Positions 47,533 through 60,627 are shown, numbered from the stretch's first letter. The stretch is 64,000 nt of DNA from Paludibacteraceae bacterium (GCA_024401475.1 JAKSKZ010000001.1:1-64000); one strand, 5' to 3'. Notes: generated by a model from the letters alone, not told the origin. Program-made: numbers and translations.

Positions 47533-47634
47533 TTAATCTTGAGGAAGAAAAAATTCAGTACTTTGAGCAATCATGCCTTCTACTTCAAAATCAACTACCT
47601 CTACAGAAGGTACTTCATAAACTTCTTTATTCAT
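47533..47634 (-). CDS. Micro-gene 1 of a tandem pair: 33-residue peptide with EGMIAQS motif
   Basis: The frame reads MNKEVYEVPSVEVVDFEVEG, then MIAQS and the short tail TEFFLPQD. It shares EVY, PSVE, FE, and EGMIAQS with the downstream micro-gene, with conservative changes between (V/I, D/S), as expected for a duplicated coding sequence. It has no membrane segment and no signal peptide. I recall short Bacteroidales proteins of similar layout, none with a known role. Confidence 0.65.
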   Translation of the reverse strand: MNKEVYEVPSVEVVDFEVEGMIAQSTEFFLPQD

Positions 47635-48254
47635 ATAGCTATATAATTAAAAATAAATAATCTTCATATTAAAATAAATTCAACATCTGGCAATAAAATG
47701 ACCTCCAAACATTTTCGACTGCAAATTTCGTCAATTTTTACATAACAAAAAAAAATATCACTTGTTTTTTTTATAGACAACTATCTTTTTTTTCATTGTC
47801 GAAAATCAAGTTTGTAAAGCATTATAGTGCGAACGTTCCTCTTTCCGTGCACGTTCTATCTCTCTTTTCATAGCAATAACTTAATATACAATGATTTGCC
47901 GTTTTTTTCACTTACTTAATTATCAGACAGGCGTAATCTTTTCAACGAAAGCGATTACTTTCTAAATTTATTCATTATTTTTGTGTCGAATAGTGAAGAA
48001 AAAAAGTACCAGTAGGAGTTTTTCAACCATTAAAAGTTGGTAAGAGAGATAAACCGACAAAATAAATGGAATAAAACCATGCTAAAACAAGGCAAAGTAA
48101 ACTTTGCCAATAAAACAACTCGACGAAAAGCAAAGCCACACGAATATTTTCGTGGTACGCAAAGGATTTGTCCAAATGTAACTACAAGCGTTGCCTCGCA
48201 ATATCCTTTGTTGTTGACAAAGAACCAAATTTGAATGAATAAAATATTGTAACC
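47635..48254 (+). promoter_or_regulatory. Gene-poor region with promoter and structured leader before the GH141-like gene
   Basis: No convincing gene lies here. TATTTTTG at 47976-47983 is a TAnnTTTG box about 270 nt before the ATG at 48255. The leader it would make contains two clean hairpins: GGCAAAG-TAAA-CTTTGCC (48091-48108) and CACGAA-TATT-TTCGTG (48139-48154). A 65-codon frame at 48037 overlaps both hairpins, is basic and low in complexity, and is probably not translated. Confidence 0.45.
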
Positions 48255-50867
48255 ATGGAAACCAGATCTAAAACAAAATGGGGGATATTTATATCCTCAC
48301 TAAAGAAGTTTTCTAAACGGGCTCTGTTAGGCTCTTCGCTCGCCGTTCCAACATTGGGATTTGCACAAGGCGAGGTTAACCAATACAACGAGTCTCAAAA
48401 TCAAAAGACATTTTACGTGGCTCCTTCGGGTAGTGACAATAACGATGGTAGTTTTGAAGCTCCGTTCAAAACGATTCAAAAAGCTCAGAAAGCGGTTAGA
48501 ACCGTCAACAGTTCGATGACGGGCGACATTGCCGTCTGCCTCCGAGGAGGAACTTACCAACTATCCAACACGCTCAACTTTGTGGAGGAAGACGGAGGTA
48601 AGGACGGTCACTATGTTCGCTACGTCAACTACCCAGGCGAACACCCTCTCATCACGGGAGGTATTCCAATTTCCGGATGGACTCTTTACGATGAAAAAAA
48701 TAACATTTGGGCCGCCAAAGATGTAGAAGTTCGTTTTCGCCAACTCTACGTCAACGGAAAGAAAGCGGTCCGTGCTTGCTTCCCTAATGTAGATGCAAAC
48801 GGCAACCACGATTTCGTAAGACTAACAAAGGTGGATACTTTTGGAAGAGCTTTTGATGTAGCAAGCGAATATGTAGCGGACTGGAAAAACTTCGAGAAAG
48901 TGGAGATGCACCTTATGATTGCTTGGGCAGACAATGTGCTTCGCCTTGAAAAGAAACAAAATTACGGAAACGTAACAAAATTGATTCCTCGAGATCCAGA
49001 AAGAACAAGATTGTTCAAGCGTAAATACCCGATGCTTGGTGTTGCCTTCATGAGCAACCCGCCAAGACAACAAGTGTTCTATCTTGAGAATGCTTATGAA
49101 TTCATCGACAAAGAAAGCGAATGGTATCTGGACGAAACATCCAACACCCTCTACTATAAAGCTGCAGAAGGCGAAGACATGAACAAGGCTGTCGTTGTTG
49201 CTCCTCGCCTTAACAACCTTGTCAGCGTCCTCGGAAGCAACACCAAAAGTAAAGTCGGCTATATGAGTTTCGAAGGCTTGACTTTTGCCCACACCACTTT
49301 CATGCGTCCAAGCAACGAAGGATTCCTCGACTTGCAAGCTGGAATGTATAATATCGATGTCATGGAAGAAAACGGAATATTGGGAAGTAATAAATTTCTT
49401 CTCTGGCGTCCGGAGGCAGGTTTCCGCGTGGAAAACGCACATCACATAAAGGTGGAAGGCAACGTATTCACTCAAATGGCAGCCACAGGTGTTGACTTCG
49501 TCTCAGGAACGAAAAACGACAAAATCGAAGGAAACCTATTCACGGACCTCGGAGGTGCGGGTGTTATGATTGGCAAGTTCTCTCAAGACTCACTTACCGA
49601 AATCCACATTGCCTACAACCCAGTGGACAAGGAAGAGATTTGTACAGAAGACACAATCAAGAACAACTACATCCATCATGTGACAACAGAGATTCAAGGT
49701 GCCGTAGGTATCGGAGGAGGCTACCCTCGCGACATTCTCATCGAGCACAACGAGTTGGCATACATGAACTACTCAGGTATATCCGTTGGTTTCGGTTGGA
49801 CAAAGCAACAAACGGCCATGGATCACAACCGTATTAATTGGAACCGCATTCACCATGTTTCTCAATTGTTGGCAGACTGTGGCCCTATTTATACACTTTC
49901 CAACCAAGGCTATAATGGAGAGATTCAGTACAATTACATCTCAGACGTATCCGCATCAAAATATGCAGACTATTGGGTATTGCCAATCTATTTGGACGAA
50001 GGTTCAAGCGGATTTGATGTAAGTCACAACGTATACGACCGGGCACCTAGTGGCGTGGCTTGCAACCAATGTGGACACTACACTCAATCAGACAACGACG
50101 GACATTCATCGCTTGTAACAACCTACGCAGGTATTGAAAGTGCCTACAAATACCTCTTGGACATCAAGGACATTCCATTGCCAGACTTCTCCGAGATTGT
50201 CCCTCAAGAAGCTTACGCAGAACATACAATTCCAGGCATCATCCAATTAGAAGACTACGATTATGGCGGTCAAAGCGTCTCTTTCTACGACAAAGACTTT
50301 GTAAATGAAGGCAATGCCTATCGTGAAGATGGTGTTGACATCGTAGGATTAGGTGGCGAAGGCGCACCTGACGGGTATGCCATAGGCTACACCGCAACTG
50401 GAGAATGGTTGGAATATACACTTAAAGTAGAGAAAACAAGCAAATATAAATTCCGTTCAAAAGTCTCTTCTGGTCTAGATGGTGCAGGCTTCAAACTTTT
50501 ACTTGACGGCAAGGCTATAACCGACACCGTAAAAATCCCACAAGGTGAAGATTGGGACACTTACTGTACAATCGACGGTGAGACAAGCGAAATCACGGAA
50601 GGAGAACATGTCCTAAGACTTTACTTCACAGGATATTATGGAAATGTGGATTGGATTGAATTTGTATCGCCAGACAACAACTTCACATCAGTCGCAACTC
50701 TTCTTTCTGACAATGCAACTCACAACACACCAATCTTCAATGTAAGTGGCGTTGTTGTTGGCAACATTGAATTTACTGGAGACTACACTTCCGCTGCTAT
50801 TGCTAAGAAGTTTGAAGAGGTTAACCTTCCACAAGGCATTTACTTCATTAGAAAAGCTGATGGAAAG

Positions 50868-50894
<27 letters not shown>
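48255..50894 (+). CDS. Secreted beta-helix glycoside hydrolase (GH141-like) with CBM6-like domain
   Basis: The 879-residue protein has an export signal (ALLGSSLAVPTLGFAQG), then the GH141-type start TFYVAPSGSDNNDGSFEAPF followed by KTIQKAQKAV, a right-handed parallel beta-helix (about 45-640, with repeated inward Asn/Gly turns such as IEGNLFTDLGGAGVMIG), a CBM6-like domain (about 660-800, IQLEDYDYGG and YTATGEWLEYTLKV and NVDWIEF) and a short sorting-like tail ending GIYFIRKADGKIIKH. GH141 enzymes act on pectic or fucosylated and xylan substrates. The GH2 gene follows after 46 nt, so the two probably work on one glycan. Confidence 0.8.
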
Positions 50895-54384
<3,490 letters not shown>

Positions 54385-54405
54385 GTGTAACTCATAACGA
54401 CACCG

Positions 54406-54442
54406 AAACAGGAATCCAAGCAATTTGGGTTCCTGTTTTTTA
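54406..54442 (+). terminator. Terminator of the GH141-GH2 operon
   Basis: AAACAGGAATCC pairs with GGGTTCCTGTTT around AAGCAATTT, followed by TTTT. Confidence 0.85.
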
Positions 54443-54495
54443 TAACTCTTTGAAAATATGCCATTAAACCTTATATCATTATCACGAAAAAAAAC

Positions 54496-54503
54496 TATTT
54501 TTG
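54496..54503 (+). promoter_or_regulatory. -7 box for the outer-membrane protein gene
   Basis: TATTTTTG is an exact TAnnTTTG match 29 nt before the ATG. Confidence 0.55.
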
Positions 54504-54532
54504 TATAAATTCAAACAATTAACCGAAAAACA

Positions 54533-55441
54533 ATGGGGTACATATTATCCAAATTCAACATAGCATTCCTTTTTTGTATTTTATTCCAAATCACAACTTC
54601 ATTTGCACAAATCATTGCCAATAGCGAATATCTTCCTAATACGACTATTAAAGATAAAGAGGGAAATAAAGGGGAATGTGATGTATGGATTTCTAAAATT
54701 GGAGTAAACTTACCCCTTATCTACAAACCCGCAACAGAAGAGAGAGGAATTCGTCTATACGGAATCAGTCTAAGTGCAAAACATCTACAAATTTCTGGAG
54801 AAGAGGCTCCCGTTAATGATGTGACTGCTTGCAATTTTGCCCTCACCCATTTTCGAACTTTGAGCAACAAACGTTGGGGGTTCATATCATGTGCGGGCGT
54901 AGGCATAAACAAATGTCAACATTTACCCATCGGATCAGAAAACCTATCGGCATTCGCCCTATGCAGATTAGACTATCGCATACGTCCAAAGTTTCCTATT
55001 GGCTTCGGATTGGCATTCACGAACAATTTCGACCTGCCACTTGTAGCACCTTCCTTTGCAATATCCTACAAAACAGAAAGCGGAAACTACGGAATCGAAG
55101 TAGCATCGATGGCTTACGACCTAAAGTTTAGATGCTATAGAAAATTCGGAGAGCATTTCAAATTGGCACTTAGAACCACATACGACAGAATTGGTTCGCC
55201 CGTAGTTATCGAAAACGGAAAAGACCAACTATTTTCATACAACTATATTTTTTCAGGGCTAAGCCCAGAATATTGCTTTAACAAAAAAACAAGCATCGGG
55301 GCATCTTTGGGCTATTTCCTATGGTCGAAGATGGCTTTCAGAGAAAGAAATTTAATGTCGATTTTTCATTCGCCAGAAAAGGAATACCAAGGAGAGCCTT
55401 CCCCTTTCGTATCTGCCTACTTCGTCTATACATTGTTCTAA
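54533..55441 (+). CDS. Outer-membrane beta-barrel protein (DUF6268-like)
   Basis: The 302-residue protein has an export signal (IAFLFCILFQITTSFAQ) and alternating amphipathic strands throughout, for example CRLDYRIRPKFPIGFGLAFT, SFAISYKTESGNYGIEVAS and the terminal FVSAYFVYTLF with its last aromatic residue, the usual end of an outer-membrane barrel. The substrate or role is unknown. It is monocistronic. Confidence 0.75.
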   Translation: MGYILSKFNIAFLFCILFQITTSFAQIIANSEYLPNTTIKDKEGNKGECDVWISKIGVNLPLIYKPATEERGIRLYGISLSAKHLQISGEEAPVNDVTACNFALTHFRTLSNKRWGFISCAGVGINKCQHLPIGSENLSAFALCRLDYRIRPKFPIGFGLAFTNNFDLPLVAPSFAISYKTESGNYGIEVASMAYDLKFRCYRKFGEHFKLALRTTYDRIGSPVVIENGKDQLFSYNYIFSGLSPEYCFNKKTSIGASLGYFLWSKMAFRERNLMSIFHSPEKEYQGEPSPFVSAYFVYTLF

Positions 55442-55444
55442 AAA

Positions 55445-55476
55445 AAGGACTCACACAGGAATTGTGCAAGTCCTTA
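55445..55476. terminator. Shared terminator of the outer-membrane and radical SAM genes
   Basis: AAGGACT-CACA and TGTG-AAGTCCTT form a stem with small internal mismatches. The A-run on the left supplies a T-run for the minus-strand gene. Confidence 0.65.
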
Positions 55477-55497
55477 CATTCAACATAGATATTTTGA

Positions 55498-57321
55498 TTA
55501 CTTCAAAGCTTCAGCTATTATTTGCTCGTGGTCAAAAGCCAAATTCAAGGTAGGCAACTGATCAATATCATACCATTTACAAAGGATAACATCGCTATTG
55601 GCCAATGGTTTCACATCTTCCTTCAAAACCACCTTATACGCAACAGAAACAATCCAACCTCGAGGATCACGGCCTTTTCCGCTTGAAACCTTCGTTAATT
55701 CCAAATCTGCCATATCTACCGTCACGCCCGTCTCCTCTTGCAACTCGCGGATAGCACATTGCTCTATCGTATCATCCTCTGGTGCATAAAAACCGCCAGG
55801 CAAAGCCAAACAATTAGCGTATGGGTGACTTCCCCTCGTAACAAGCAAAATCTGCTTTTTATCTTTTGACAAGATAACCAAATCAGCAGCAACAGAAGGA
55901 GCATCATACTGCTTACGATTGTATTTTTCCAAATAAATGGCCTCCCCCTTGGCTGGATTCAATATTCGTTGTGCCATGTCAAACATCTCCACCTTAGAGC
56001 GTTGGCTATAAAACAAAGGAATGATGCCATAGATATGGTGAGCACCGTACTCCGTCAGGATGAAAGTATCATCGTCAACAAAGTGCATCAACTCGTTACG
56101 TTCCAAGTAGGCAATCTCATCAGCAAAAACCATTCGAAAATCCTCGTTGAAACGATTACGATAAGACTTCATAGAGATGAAACCAAAATAGAACATAACA
56201 GACAACGCCTTTGCTCGAACTTCATCCCTTGGCATATCGGCAATATCATTGATTGGCAACTCATTTCTATCCAATGCTGCAAAATAGCAATCCATTTTAT
56301 GATTATCGCAACCCAAATTGTAGGCTAAATAATCCCCCACAAAAGATTGAGCACCCAATCCCATGCCTATATAAGATGTTGCATTCACCACACGAGTCGT
56401 CAAATAGTCTGATGTACCCATATCGCCCTCTATCTTACTAAAGGTATTCTTACCCACATTCGCCACATAACCAGCCTCTTTCAACAAAGTGTATGCAATG
56501 TCATACTGACGATTAGCCTTAAAAAGGCTCACACCTTGAGACTCTTTTTCCAACTTCGTACCTTTGTAGCGATTACGATACAAGGTTACGTATTCAGGAT
56601 TCATTGCGATGGTGTATTTTACCGTATTAGCAAAATCCTCATCCGTTTGATTCAAGAAACCATACATCAAATCAATGTTCAAACGTTTAAAACCGGCCTC
56701 ACGGATATTCTTCACTGCTCGTTCATAGATGAAGGCACTACCCTCGCGGCCCAAGCTCTCCAACAATGTGGCAGAGACCGTCTGGAAGCCCATAGAGATG
56801 CGATCGTAGCCCAACTCTTTCACGAAACGAATCTTTTCAAGATCATTAGCGGCAATGACAGGCGTAGTCTCTATACTCCAGCTTACTCCTCCCTTAAACT
56901 TAAACGTTTTAATCTTTTCCGTAATACGCTTCAAATTATCGTTGTTCAAATAGAGAGGAGTTCCTCCGCCTAAATCAAAACCGACTACTGGAATATCGCC
57001 CACAATATGTCTATACATTTCCATCTCACGCAACAAATAGTCAGTATATTTGTCTTGACTCTCCTCATTGGGATCATTTAGAACCACATACTCACAAAAC
57101 TTACAACGAGTCTTGCAGTATGGCACATGAACATACAGATTTATCTCCTTCTGCTTTCTTATATTAACCTCCACCACTTTGCGAATAGCATCGACATCAT
57201 GTAATTCATATTCAGCCAAAGAGTTAACTCGCAAAGGATAAGCCGTATTGGTATAGTGATGAAACTTGATACCCATATCGAAGAGTTCCTCACATGTATA
57301 ATTCACATTTCTTCTTTCCAT
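55498..57321 (-). CDS. HemW/HemN-like radical SAM protein fused to a C-terminal Nudix hydrolase
   Basis: The 607-residue protein has the radical SAM cluster motif C69-KTR-C73-KF-C76 (VHVPYCKTRCKFCEY), then VGFDLGGGTPLYLN, a GYDRISMGFQTVSATLLESL segment and ALSVMFYFGF, as in HemN/HemW coproporphyrinogen-oxidase-like enzymes. About 460-607 is a Nudix domain: LPGGFYAPEDDTIEQCAIRE followed by LQEETG, one residue longer than the strict Nudix box and with Asp in place of the first Glu. HemW proteins bind and transfer heme. Whether the Nudix part hydrolyses a nucleotide or senses one is open. The promoter lies between two identical operator-like repeats. Confidence 0.85.
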   Translation of the reverse strand: MERRNVNYTCEELFDMGIKFHHYTNTAYPLRVNSLAEYELHDVDAIRKVVEVNIRKQKEINLYVHVPYCKTRCKFCEYVVLNDPNEESQDKYTDYLLREMEMYRHIVGDIPVVGFDLGGGTPLYLNNDNLKRITEKIKTFKFKGGVSWSIETTPVIAANDLEKIRFVKELGYDRISMGFQTVSATLLESLGREGSAFIYERAVKNIREAGFKRLNIDLMYGFLNQTDEDFANTVKYTIAMNPEYVTLYRNRYKGTKLEKESQGVSLFKANRQYDIAYTLLKEAGYVANVGKNTFSKIEGDMGTSDYLTTRVVNATSYIGMGLGAQSFVGDYLAYNLGCDNHKMDCYFAALDRNELPINDIADMPRDEVRAKALSVMFYFGFISMKSYRNRFNEDFRMVFADEIAYLERNELMHFVDDDTFILTEYGAHHIYGIIPLFYSQRSKVEMFDMAQRILNPAKGEAIYLEKYNRKQYDAPSVAADLVILSKDKKQILLVTRGSHPYANCLALPGGFYAPEDDTIEQCAIRELQEETGVTVDMADLELTKVSSGKGRDPRGWIVSVAYKVVLKEDVKPLANSDVILCKWYDIDQLPTLNLAFDHEQIIAEALK

Positions 57322-57346
57322 ATCATTTCATTTTAGTCAGACTTAT

Positions 57347-57364
57347 ATTGTGTATTTTTTACAC
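57347..57364. promoter_or_regulatory. Operator-like repeat 1 at the radical SAM-Nudix promoter
   Basis: ATTGTGTATTTTTTACAC contains the perfect palindrome GTGTA-N5-TACAC (57350-57364). It lies 26 nt upstream of the start codon, just after the -7 box, where a bound protein would block transcription. Confidence 0.7.
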
Positions 57365-57366
57365 TA

Positions 57367-57374
57367 CAAATATA
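57367..57374 (-). promoter_or_regulatory. -7 box of the radical SAM-Nudix gene
   Basis: CAAATATA reads TATATTTG on the minus strand, an exact TAnnTTTG box 46 nt upstream of the ATG at 57321. It lies between the two operator-like repeats. Confidence 0.65.
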
Positions 57375-57399
57375 CGCAAATTTTTCATTATGACAATAG

Positions 57400-57417
57400 A
57401 TTGTGTATTTTTTACAC
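57400..57417. promoter_or_regulatory. Operator-like repeat 2 at the radical SAM-Nudix promoter
   Basis: An exact 18-bp copy of the repeat at 57347. The centres of the two palindromes are 53 bp apart, close to five helical turns, so two dimers would sit on the same face and could form a loop. The gap 57418-57716 beyond it shows no gene. Confidence 0.7.
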
Positions 57418-57714
57418 CAATATTTTGAATATCAAAATTCATCCTTAAGTTTCTGCTTCACCTCCAGACCAGTAAACATATTTCTTACATCTAAATTTTG
57501 ACCTATACACAAAAAAAAAACAATTAAAATACACAGAAAAATTTTTAAAGAAATAGATGGTAAAAAGCATTTACTGATTCACCTCTTCTAACTGTGTGCT
57601 ATCCGTCGCCTCAAAAACAGAAAAAATGGAGATTCTCTTATGACTCAATTCATTTCCTTTACAAACCAAAATCACAACAAAGGACCACCATTAGTATTGA
57701 ATTCTAAAGATTTA

Positions 57715-57748
57715 TGAAAAAAAAAGGTCATCCGTTTGGATGACCTTT
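57715..57748 (-). terminator. purA terminator
   Basis: AAAGGTCATCC and GGATGACCTTT form a perfect 11-bp stem around GTTT (57723-57748). On the minus strand it is followed by a T-run. Confidence 0.9.
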
Positions 57749-57769
57749 TTACTATATTGCCATAAGCAA

Positions 57770-59044
57770 TTATTGATTCACATATCTAACGATTGTTTGT
57801 TGACGATCTGGACCTACAGAAACTATCTTAATAGGCACTTCCAAATAGTCCTCCAAGAAGTCGATATAATCATTGAACTCAGCTGGGAACTCGTCTTCGC
57901 TCTTTGTCTTTGTCATATCCTTCTTCCAACCCTTGAACTCCTTATAAATTGGAGTAAGCTCGCCTTCGGTAACATCAAATGGAAATTCATCAGTCTCAAC
58001 ACCATTCAAATTATATGCTACGCAAGCCTTTATTGTATCAAATCCATCAAGGACATCACTCTTCATCATAATAAGCTGAGTAACGCCATTAATCATTACG
58101 GCATATTTCAATGCTACAAGGTCAATCCATCCACATCTTCTCTCACGGCCCGTAACAGCACCATACTCATGACCAAGATCACGGATTTTCTTTCCTACCT
58201 CATCGAAAAGTTCAGTAGGGAAAGGTCCACTTCCAACACGAGTACAATAAGCTTTAAAGATACCGAATACATCACCAATCTTACCCGGAGCGACGCCAAG
58301 ACCTGTACAAGCACCAGCACAAATCGTATTAGATGAAGTCACAAAAGGATACGATCCAAAGTCAACATCAAGCATTGTACCTTGAGCACCCTCTGCAAGA
58401 ATTGACTTACCCTCTTTCAAAAGGCCGTTCAACTCATACTCACTATCAACGAATGTATATTGCTTCAATTTCTCGATACCCTCGAACCACGCCTTTTCTA
58501 TTGGCTCCAAATCGTATTTATAGTCGTAGTGAGACAAAATCTCTTTGTGACGAGCAATTGCCTTAGCGTACTTCTCTTCGAAATTGCAAAGCAAGTCACC
58601 CACACGAAGTCCATTTCTTGAAGTCTTATCTGTATATGTAGGACCAATACCCTTTCCAGTTGTACCAATTTTACCAGCACCCTTGGCGCTCTCGTATGCT
58701 GCGTCAAGAATACGGTGTGTAGGGAGGATAAGGTGAGCCTTCTTTGATATATAAAGCCTCTTGGTAAGGTCGTGACCAGAAGCCTCAAGCTGCTCAACCT
58801 CTTGCTTGAACAATGCTGGGTCTAGGACAACTCCATTACCGATAACATTAACCTTTCCACCTTGAAAGATGCCAGAAGGAATAGAACGAAGCACATACTT
58901 CTGCCCCTCAAACTCAAGTGTGTGACCTGCATTTGGTCCACCTTGGAATCGAGTTACGACATCATAATTAGGAGTAAGCACATCTACGACCTTACCCTTA
59001 CCTTCGTCACCCCACTGCAATCCTAATAAAACATCTACTTTCAT
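57770..59044 (-). CDS. purA: Adenylosuccinate synthetase
   Basis: The 424-residue enzyme makes adenylosuccinate from IMP, Asp and GTP, the first committed step to AMP. Landmarks are LLGLQWGDEGKGKVVD (GTP loop), GGPNAGHTL, GIGPTYTDKTSRNGLRV, LAEGAQGTMLDVDFGSYPFV and TGRERRCGW. Length is standard. It is monocistronic with a strong terminator. Confidence 0.97.
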   Translation of the reverse strand: MKVDVLLGLQWGDEGKGKVVDVLTPNYDVVTRFQGGPNAGHTLEFEGQKYVLRSIPSGIFQGGKVNVIGNGVVLDPALFKQEVEQLEASGHDLTKRLYISKKAHLILPTHRILDAAYESAKGAGKIGTTGKGIGPTYTDKTSRNGLRVGDLLCNFEEKYAKAIARHKEILSHYDYKYDLEPIEKAWFEGIEKLKQYTFVDSEYELNGLLKEGKSILAEGAQGTMLDVDFGSYPFVTSSNTICAGACTGLGVAPGKIGDVFGIFKAYCTRVGSGPFPTELFDEVGKKIRDLGHEYGAVTGRERRCGWIDLVALKYAVMINGVTQLIMMKSDVLDGFDTIKACVAYNLNGVETDEFPFDVTEGELTPIYKEFKGWKKDMTKTKSEDEFPAEFNDYIDFLEDYLEVPIKIVSVGPDRQQTIVRYVNQ

Positions 59045-59205
59045 TACTGTATTTAAATTGCATTAATACTCAATACAAAGCGGAAGGACATCAAAGTCCA
59101 CAATTTCCGACTTGTAAAGGTAATAAGATTTTTTCTTTTTATTTACTACTTTTTATAAAAAGTGATTTCTTGAAGAACTCAAATCGTCAAGAATAACGAG
59201 ATCGA

Positions 59206-60489
59206 CTAATTTCGACCCATTATAGAAGCATAATAAGCGACAACATCATCCCATTTGTAATATGGGAAAGTCGCTGTTTCCAACGGTATGCCCACCTCTT
59301 TTTCATTCAAAAGGAACTTCACCAACACTGGGTTTTCGCCTTTGGACTTATAAAAAACCATCTGGATATTTGACGCCATAGGTATAATCTTAAAATCACA
59401 CCATTTTTTGTATAGTACCTCCAAATTTGTTTCTTCTACATAACAATTATCTATACGCATCAAAGCCAGCAATCCCATCAATGGAATGTCATGACCAAAA
59501 CGTAGAGAGACTTGCGGTGTTTCACCCTTGATAGCAGACTGAGCATCTTCAATTATCTTAGACAAAAGTGGAGCCAACTCATACGGCGTATCTTTTCCGC
59601 AGATGGGGTTTGGACCAGCAAACGCATACCACCATGCATTTTGAACCTGCCAATTGTCAAACAGCTCCTCTTTCGTAAACAAATCCGTTAACGTAATATC
59701 CAAATGTTCTAAACCTTGAAGACTACAAGAAATGTCATAGAGTTTACGCATAAAAGAGACCTTATCAATATGTTTATCAACAAATTGAGGATTAGAAAAG
59801 AGCGAAGCGACCAATCTCTCCGGATGAATATGTTCATAGTGGAATTGCCCAAATTTCTTATTCCAAAGAGAATCCTTCATACGTGCATCCCGAGCCTCTT
59901 CATTTTCCGGAGTCAGGAAAGATTCATAGGAATGACTAGCATTCATAGTGACATTCATCTTCGGATTCAACTCCTTCAAACGCATTAAAAAAGAAGACAT
60001 ACTCAATACACATCTAGGCTTTGTTGTTGAACAAGCATCCACGTAAGCGTTCTTTGTAAAAACCGTAGGATATTCTCGATACATGCGTTCCGCAATTCCC
60101 GCATGCTGTCGCATGCCCAATGACGTCAAATCGCTTGCCTTATTTTCAACATCCTGCCACAAAGCGAAAAAACGAGACTTCACGTCCTCACCCAAAAGTG
60201 TAAGCGATTTCGCCTTGGATGCCTCATCCAAGAGATCATATATTTTCTTAAAATCTAAATCACTGATATAATACCTTGACCCATGACGTCCATAGTGACT
60301 TATGTAGAATGGCTTATACCCTTTAGGTGCCTGTGTTCTAACATTGTCAGAATCTACCGTATACACGTAATAGTTGCTGCCCGCTTTATTTACATCCGCT
60401 AGAATCTCTTCCTTTGTTGTTTGTGCATCAAGGATGAACAAAGAGGAAAGGAAAGCGTACACAATTAAAATTATTCTTCTCATATTCAT
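59206..60489 (-). CDS. Exported histidine phosphatase (MINPP/phytase-like)
   Basis: The 427-residue protein has an export signal (IILIVYAFLSSLFILDAQ) and the histidine acid phosphatase motif YGRHGSRYYISD (RHG near 73) with the second catalytic element LRFGHDIPLMGL near 340. It resembles multiple inositol polyphosphate phosphatases, which release phosphate from phytate and other phosphoesters in the periplasm or on the surface. The start at 60483 (MRRIIL) is equally possible. It has its own promoter box at 60545. Confidence 0.85.
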   Translation of the reverse strand: MNMRRIILIVYAFLSSLFILDAQTTKEEILADVNKAGSNYYVYTVDSDNVRTQAPKGYKPFYISHYGRHGSRYYISDLDFKKIYDLLDEASKAKSLTLLGEDVKSRFFALWQDVENKASDLTSLGMRQHAGIAERMYREYPTVFTKNAYVDACSTTKPRCVLSMSSFLMRLKELNPKMNVTMNASHSYESFLTPENEEARDARMKDSLWNKKFGQFHYEHIHPERLVASLFSNPQFVDKHIDKVSFMRKLYDISCSLQGLEHLDITLTDLFTKEELFDNWQVQNAWWYAFAGPNPICGKDTPYELAPLLSKIIEDAQSAIKGETPQVSLRFGHDIPLMGLLALMRIDNCYVEETNLEVLYKKWCDFKIIPMASNIQMVFYKSKGENPVLVKFLLNEKEVGIPLETATFPYYKWDDVVAYYASIMGRN

Positions 60490-60544
60490 TCTATTTCATC
60501 TGCGCAAATTCTCAAACATGTAGAAACCTTATCAAAATATGTTA

Positions 60545-60552
60545 CAAAAGTA
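60545..60552 (-). promoter_or_regulatory. -7 box of the histidine phosphatase gene
   Basis: CAAAAGTA reads TACTTTTG on the minus strand, TAnnTTTG, 56 nt upstream of the start codon. The terminator of nqrF lies just beyond it. Confidence 0.55.
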
Positions 60553-60584
60553 AATTTTTTCAAGCACAATACAAAATCCAAGGC

Positions 60585-60627
60585 AAAAAAAAAAAATCCT
60601 CCTTGACAATCATCAAGGAGGATTTTT
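60585..60627 (-). terminator. nqr operon terminator
   Basis: AATCCTCCTTGA pairs perfectly with TCAAGGAGGATT around CAATCA; on the minus strand it is followed by a long T-run. It lies 12 nt after the nqrF stop. Confidence 0.9.

Noticed and set aside
47806..47871. 21-codon minus-strand frame MKREIERARKEERSHYNALQ
   Set aside because: Too short, with no promoter box, paralogue or neighbour to support it; kept only as a possible micropeptide.
48037..48234. 65-codon plus-strand frame before the GH141-like gene
   Set aside because: It covers the two leader hairpins, is basic and low in complexity, and has no recognisable domain; more likely an untranslated leader.
57740..58336. 198-codon plus-strand frame over purA
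   Set aside because: It is antisense to purA, whose motifs are unambiguous; no family features.
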